From: Clostridia bacterium
GTDB lineage: Bacteria; Bacillota; Clostridia; Christensenellales; Borkfalkiaceae
DNA: 64,000 nucleotides
Direction of reading: 5' to 3'
Assembly (NCBI GenBank): GCA_017507045.1
Contig: JAFWBP010000017.1
Span: 1-64,000 of the forward strand
In this document: in pieces, positions 60,609-64,000 of the stretch
Position numbering within the stretch: the stretch's first letter is position 1
Layout: each line of letters opens with the position of its first letter
Program-made: the position numbers and the translations under genes
Notes under the pieces: model-generated
What the model was told of the DNA's origin: nothing
Databases searched by the model: none
The model's input: the letters and a program-made list of their open reading frames with translations, nothing else

Positions 60609-62366
60609 TTAAGTGCGCTCCTTCTTTTTCTTTGCAAAGCGCACGATGGCGGTGATGAGGGCGATCACGAGGAAGATCCCGTACAGAATGAGCGCCGCGG
60701 GCATATAGCCGCTGCAATCGATGATAACATCCGAGAAGGAAGCGCCTCTTCCCACCGTAAAGATATCCATTTGGAGCAGCTCTGTAAGGCACGCCAAGGC
60801 AAAGCCGAAAAGAACGAGGCGGAAGAGGGTGAGGAAGCGGTGCTTCCAGCTCTTTTTATCGAAGAAGATCGCCGTTGTTGCGGCAAGCAGGCCAACCACG
60901 AGGAAGGCGCCGAAGTGCCCGAAGAGCTTTCTCACGAGCTGCCCCCAGCCATCTACCGTTTCACTGAAGGCAATGCGTTCCACCGTGAGGATCAGGGTGT
61001 ACGTCTCGCACAGGTTGCCGCCTTCGGCGCTGAACTGCGCGTTATCTGCTACCGTTACGGTGAGCTTCACGGCGCCACTCGCGGCGCTTTGAGAGGATTT
61101 GTAGGTGGAGAGCGTGCCGTCCTCAAAGATCTCCGCTATACTCTTATCCTCCGTGGTATAGCGAACGTAGAGCTGAGAGGGCGCTCCTTGCGCCATGAGA
61201 ACGATATCCTTGGCACCAGCCTTCACGGTGAGGCTATATTCGTTGGCACCCGTCTTTTCAAGGTTCGCCTTATCGCCCTGAACGGAAAGCGCCGCGCCAA
61301 GCGTTTCGTTGCGCACTTCAAGCTCAAACGATGCTTTTAAGGCAGAATTTGCCGCCGCGGAAACGGTTACCGTAACTTTGCCCTTTTTGAGAGCGGAACA
61401 TTTTCCCGTGCTTGCGTTGATCTTCAGAACGCCCTCATTCGAGCTGGACCAAACGAGCCGATTCTCGGTGGTATCCGCCGGGGAGAGGAGAGCGGTAAAC
61501 GTTTTTTGCGCGCCGACATATAAGTAATAGGTGCGCGTAGCCCCGTCATAATGTAAGGCGAGCGCGCTTATATCCACGGAAACTTTTTCAACGGGAACGG
61601 TGACTTCGTCGTTTTCTGCAACGGTGATCTCCAGCTCCTCGGTGAGCACAACGAGGGCATCCTTTTTCTCCGTTTGAGAGGTATAGGTTGCTCGGATCAC
61701 GGCGTTGCCGGGTGCAATACCTTTCACTGTGCCCTTGGAATCCACCGTGGCAATTTTGGGATCGGAGCTTTCAAATTTCACCGCCTTTACGGTGGTATCG
61801 GAAGGGGTGAGCGTTGCAACGACGGTAGCCGTTTTATCTGCTTTCACCGTATTTTTATTCTCACCGCCCGAAAGGCGCAAGGAGAGCGATTCGGCATACA
61901 CCTCGTTCACCTTCACGTGAACGGTATCGAAAATGCTCTCATCTTCTGCAAGGCGAAGGGTGAGCGTTGCCTCGCCCACGGCGCGCGCGCGAACGGTGCC
62001 GTTGCTCACGGAAACGACTTTGGTATTATCAGAGCTCCACACAACGCGGCGAAAGTTCACCGAGGTATCTTCGGGCAATATTTTTGCTTGCAAGGTTTTC
62101 GATGCGCCGCAGTTGAGCGTGAGATTGCTCTGCCAGTGCCCGTCTACCAAAATCTGCACCTCTTCGGGTTGAACTTCTTTGATTTTATCCCCGCCTATTT
62201 CGGTGAGAATGTTATCAATCGTGTTGCCCACGCCGTTGCTGTGCGCCGCAGATTCCTTGCCGGGAGTGAGCGCTTCCGCGCAGAGCACGATCACGGCGAG
62301 AATGAGAAGGGAAAGCGATATGTATTTGCAAATAACTTTAAATTTTGAGTTCCGAGTTTTTTTCAA
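60609..62366 (-). CDS. VanZ-family membrane protein with Ig-like (Big2) domains in its first extracytoplasmic loop
   Basis: 585 residues from a TTG at 62366 (no ATG is available near the N-terminus). Membrane segment 1 is at about 13-31. Bacterial Ig-like domains follow: about 65-152, 155-255 and 268-358 (VWSSDNTKVVSVSNGTV, FESSDPKIATVDSKGTV, VWSSSNEGVLKINASTG), with a less clear fourth to about 460. The VanZ core then has three to four segments (about 478-580) with the family motifs KLFGHFGAFLVVGLL and ELLQMDIFTVGRGASFSDVIID. VanZ itself gives low-level teicoplanin resistance; the role of this fusion is unknown. Confidence 0.88.
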   Translation of the reverse strand: MKKTRNSKFKVICKYISLSLLILAVIVLCAEALTPGKESAAHSNGVGNTIDNILTEIGGDKIKEVQPEEVQILVDGHWQSNLTLNCGASKTLQAKILPEDTSVNFRRVVWSSDNTKVVSVSNGTVRARAVGEATLTLRLAEDESIFDTVHVKVNEVYAESLSLRLSGGENKNTVKADKTATVVATLTPSDTTVKAVKFESSDPKIATVDSKGTVKGIAPGNAVIRATYTSQTEKKDALVVLTEELEITVAENDEVTVPVEKVSVDISALALHYDGATRTYYLYVGAQKTFTALLSPADTTENRLVWSSSNEGVLKINASTGKCSALKKGKVTVTVSAAANSALKASFELEVRNETLGAALSVQGDKANLEKTGANEYSLTVKAGAKDIVLMAQGAPSQLYVRYTTEDKSIAEIFEDGTLSTYKSSQSAASGAVKLTVTVADNAQFSAEGGNLCETYTLILTVERIAFSETVDGWGQLVRKLFGHFGAFLVVGLLAATTAIFFDKKSWKHRFLTLFRLVLFGFALACLTELLQMDIFTVGRGASFSDVIIDCSGYMPAALILYGIFLVIALITAIVRFAKKKKERT

Positions 62367-62390
62367 AAGAGCACCGTTGCTGGTTTTTTC

Positions 62391-62421
62391 GTATTATACT
62401 ATAATACGGTGAAAATTTCAA
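62391..62421 (-). promoter_or_regulatory. promoter of the VanZ-Ig gene within a 17-bp palindrome
   Basis: On the minus strand, TTGAAA (62421-62416), a 17-bp spacer and TATAAT (62398-62393). The -10 is part of the perfect palindrome at 62391-62407 (GTATTATA-C-TATAATAC). Its other half gives a plus-strand TATAAT at 62400-62405 with TTGCTG 17 bp upstream, so a divergent second start is possible. Confidence 0.75.
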
Positions 62422-62499
62422 TAAGTTTCAAAAAAATGGTCGGGAAATTTTTTTCTCGCCCCGTACGCGTGCCGCGCCGCACGAAATCGCGAAAAATAC

Positions 62500-62528
62500 T
62501 TTACAACACCAACATTTTGTGGTATAAT
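62500..62528 (+). promoter_or_regulatory. SigA-type promoter of nrdR-ispG
   Basis: TTTACA (62500-62505), a 17-bp spacer and TATAAT (62523-62528) with an extended -10 TGG, 33 bp before the nrdR ATG. Confidence 0.88.
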
Positions 62529-62561
62529 GTAACCGAAAACCGAAGATACGGAGAAATAAGT

Positions 62562-63035
62562 ATGCGTTGTTTGTATTGTAATTGCACGGAAAGCAAGGTG
62601 ATTGATTCCCGCTCTGCCGATGATGAAAAAACAATTCGCCGCCGCAGAGAGTGCACAGGCTGCGGAAGGCGCTTCACAACGTACGAAACCATTGAAATTG
62701 CGCCCATACTCGTGATCAAATCGGATGGCGCCCGCCAAGCGTTCGATATGGGTAAGATCAAGCGCGGCATCATCAAGGCGTGTGAAAAGCGCCCCGTTCC
62801 GCTTGAGAAGATCGATGCCCTCTCCGAAGAGATCGCAAAAAAAGTGTATAATTCCATGGCGCAGGAGATCACCTCCAAGGCGATCGGTGAAATGGTAATG
62901 GAAGGGCTCAAGGAGCTTGATGAGGTTGCCTACGTGCGCTACGCCTCCGTTTACCGCTCCTTTAAGGATATCTCCTCGTTCATGTCTGAATTGCAACGCA
63001 TGATGGAGAATAAGGCGCTGGAGAACAAAAAATAA
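62562..63035 (+). CDS. nrdR: transcriptional repressor NrdR
   Basis: 157 residues from the ATG at 62562 (MRCLYCNC), with ACGGAG 9-10 bp upstream; the frame is open for 51 codons upstream but this crosses the promoter. The N-terminal zinc ribbon has Cys3/Cys6 and CTGCGRRF, followed by an ATP-cone domain (PILVIKSDGARQAFDMGKIKRGI). It senses ATP/dATP and represses ribonucleotide reductase genes. None of those lies in this window. Its stop overlaps the ispG start by one base. Confidence 0.97.
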   Translation: MRCLYCNCTESKVIDSRSADDEKTIRRRRECTGCGRRFTTYETIEIAPILVIKSDGARQAFDMGKIKRGIIKACEKRPVPLEKIDALSEEIAKKVYNSMAQEITSKAIGEMVMEGLKELDEVAYVRYASVYRSFKDISSFMSELQRMMENKALENKK

Positions 63036-64000
63036 TGAGCGGAAAAACCGTTAAGATCGGCAATTTCACGCTGGGTAGCGGAAAGATTGCCGTACAAAGT
63101 ATGACCACGGTAAGAACGAGCGACGTAGAAAATTGCGTCGCTCAAATTCTACGCCTTGAGGAGGCGGGGTGCGATATTGCGCGCGTTTCCGTGCTCGACG
63201 AGGCAGATGCGCAAGCCATCCGTGCGCTCAAGGCGCGCGTGCGGCTACCCATCGTTGCCGATATCCACTTTTCCCCCAAGCTCGCTTGCCTTGCCGTGGA
63301 GGCGGGGGCGGATAAACTGCGCATCAATCCCGGCAACATCGGGGGAGTGCGCGAGATCGCCCGCGTTGCCGATTGTGTGAAGGCACACGGCATTCCCGTG
63401 CGCGTGGGGGCGAATACGGGGAGCATCGCACCCGCCTTTCTTGAAAAGTACGGAAAGAGCGCCGAGGCGCTCGTGGAGAGCGCGCTGGAAAACGTGCGCC
63501 TTTTCGAAGGGCACGGCGTGGAAAATTTAGTCGTTTCCGTAAAGGCATCCAACGTCCGCTTGACGGTAGAAGCCTACGCGTTGCTCGCAAAGAGAACGGA
63601 TTATCCGCTTCATCTCGGCGTAACCGAGGCGGGAACGAAGGAGCAGGGCATCGTAAAGGGCAGCATCGGCATCGGCGCGCTCCTTTTACAGGGCATCGGC
63701 GATACCGTTCGCGTTTCGCTCACTGCCGATCCCGTGGAAGAGGTGTATGCGGCGCACGCGATCCTGCGTGCGGTAGGGCTGGAAAAGGACTTTGTGGAAG
63801 TGATCTCTTGCCCCACTTGCGGTCGCTGTGAATACGATTGCATGGGGCTCGCAGAGCGCGTAGCGGCGCGCGTTCGGGGCGAGAAAAAACAGCGTAAGAT
63901 TGCCGTGATGGGTTGCGTCGTCAACGGCCCGGGCGAGGCAAAGGATGCCGATTTGGGCATCGCAGGCGGAAAGGAATATTGCATCATCTTCGAGCGCGGA
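63035..64000 (+). CDS. ispG: 4-hydroxy-3-methylbut-2-en-1-yl diphosphate synthase (3' end outside window)
   Basis: 322 codons in view, from the ATG at 63035 (TAATG overlap with nrdR), and the frame is still open at the window edge. The N-terminal part has KIGNFTLGSGKIAVQSMTTV and VADIHFSPKLA with KLRINPGNIG. The C-terminal iron-sulfur region has CPTCGRCEYDC and MGCVVNGPGEAKDADLGIAGG, so the part in view reaches close to the usual end (about 350). It makes HMBPP in the non-mevalonate isoprenoid pathway using a 4Fe-4S cluster. Cotranscribed with nrdR. Confidence 0.97.
   Translation, partial: MSGKTVKIGNFTLGSGKIAVQSMTTVRTSDVENCVAQILRLEEAGCDIARVSVLDEADAQAIRALKARVRLPIVADIHFSPKLACLAVEAGADKLRINPGNIGGVREIARVADCVKAHGIPVRVGANTGSIAPAFLEKYGKSAEALVESALENVRLFEGHGVENLVVSVKASNVRLTVEAYALLAKRTDYPLHLGVTEAGTKEQGIVKGSIGIGALLLQGIGDTVRVSLTADPVEEVYAAHAILRAVGLEKDFVEVISCPTCGRCEYDCMGLAERVAARVRGEKKQRKIAVMGCVVNGPGEAKDADLGIAGGKEYCIIFERG

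Overview
The window looks like chromosomal DNA from a spore-forming member of the Bacillota, probably an uncultured gut-type Clostridia. This rests on a full-length SpoIVA, a SpoVAD/SpoVAE pair, strong SigA-type promoters and many U-tailed hairpin terminators. Large surface proteins built from BspA-type leucine-rich repeats and InlB-type (Listeria-Bacteroides) repeats fit a gut Clostridia lineage. The exact order is not decidable from the sequence; a Christensenellales-like genome is my guess.

Region 1 (1-24.9 kb) is a surface-protein region. It opens with the 3' part of a giant LRR protein (at least 2869 residues in view). After a terminator and a consensus promoter comes an apparent seven-gene operon: a membrane protein with an InlB-like module and acidic tail, a MoxR-type AAA+ ATPase, a DUF58 protein, two membrane-anchored VWA proteins, an LRR lipoprotein and a 1664-residue Tyr-rich lipoprotein with InlB repeats. 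ATPase/VWA modules of this kind are usually linked to maturation or stress handling of partner proteins. Here the likely partners are surface proteins in the same transcription unit, and this is the most interesting system in the window.

Region 2 (24.9-43 kb) is mostly housekeeping. It holds tRNA-Thr, an asd-dapA-dapB operon for diaminopimelate/lysine synthesis, a YesL-like membrane protein, a methyltransferase, Hsp33, TPR and helical-repeat proteins, and spoIVA. Then follow an MscS channel, a UDP-sugar pyrophosphorylase operon (with an MBL-fold protein, recX, birA, nnrD), a NadD-YqeK fusion and rsfS.

Region 3 (43-51.2 kb) holds a small membrane protein, a DeoC-like protein that lacks all three catalytic residues, secA, prfB without a frameshift site, tsaD, and spoVAD-spoVAE. 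A 550-bp gene-free stretch follows, with a cluster of DnaA boxes and an inverted-repeat element.

Region 4 (51.7-64 kb) is mixed. On the minus strand are a P2A cation ATPase, an isochorismatase-fold hydrolase, a CotH-kinase lipoprotein, tRNA-Arg and a VanZ protein with Ig-like domains inserted in its first loop. On the plus strand are a DUF1846 protein and a DUF4097 lipoprotein (both in AT-rich islands), a DtxR-family regulator, nrdR and the 5' part of ispG, which runs off the window.
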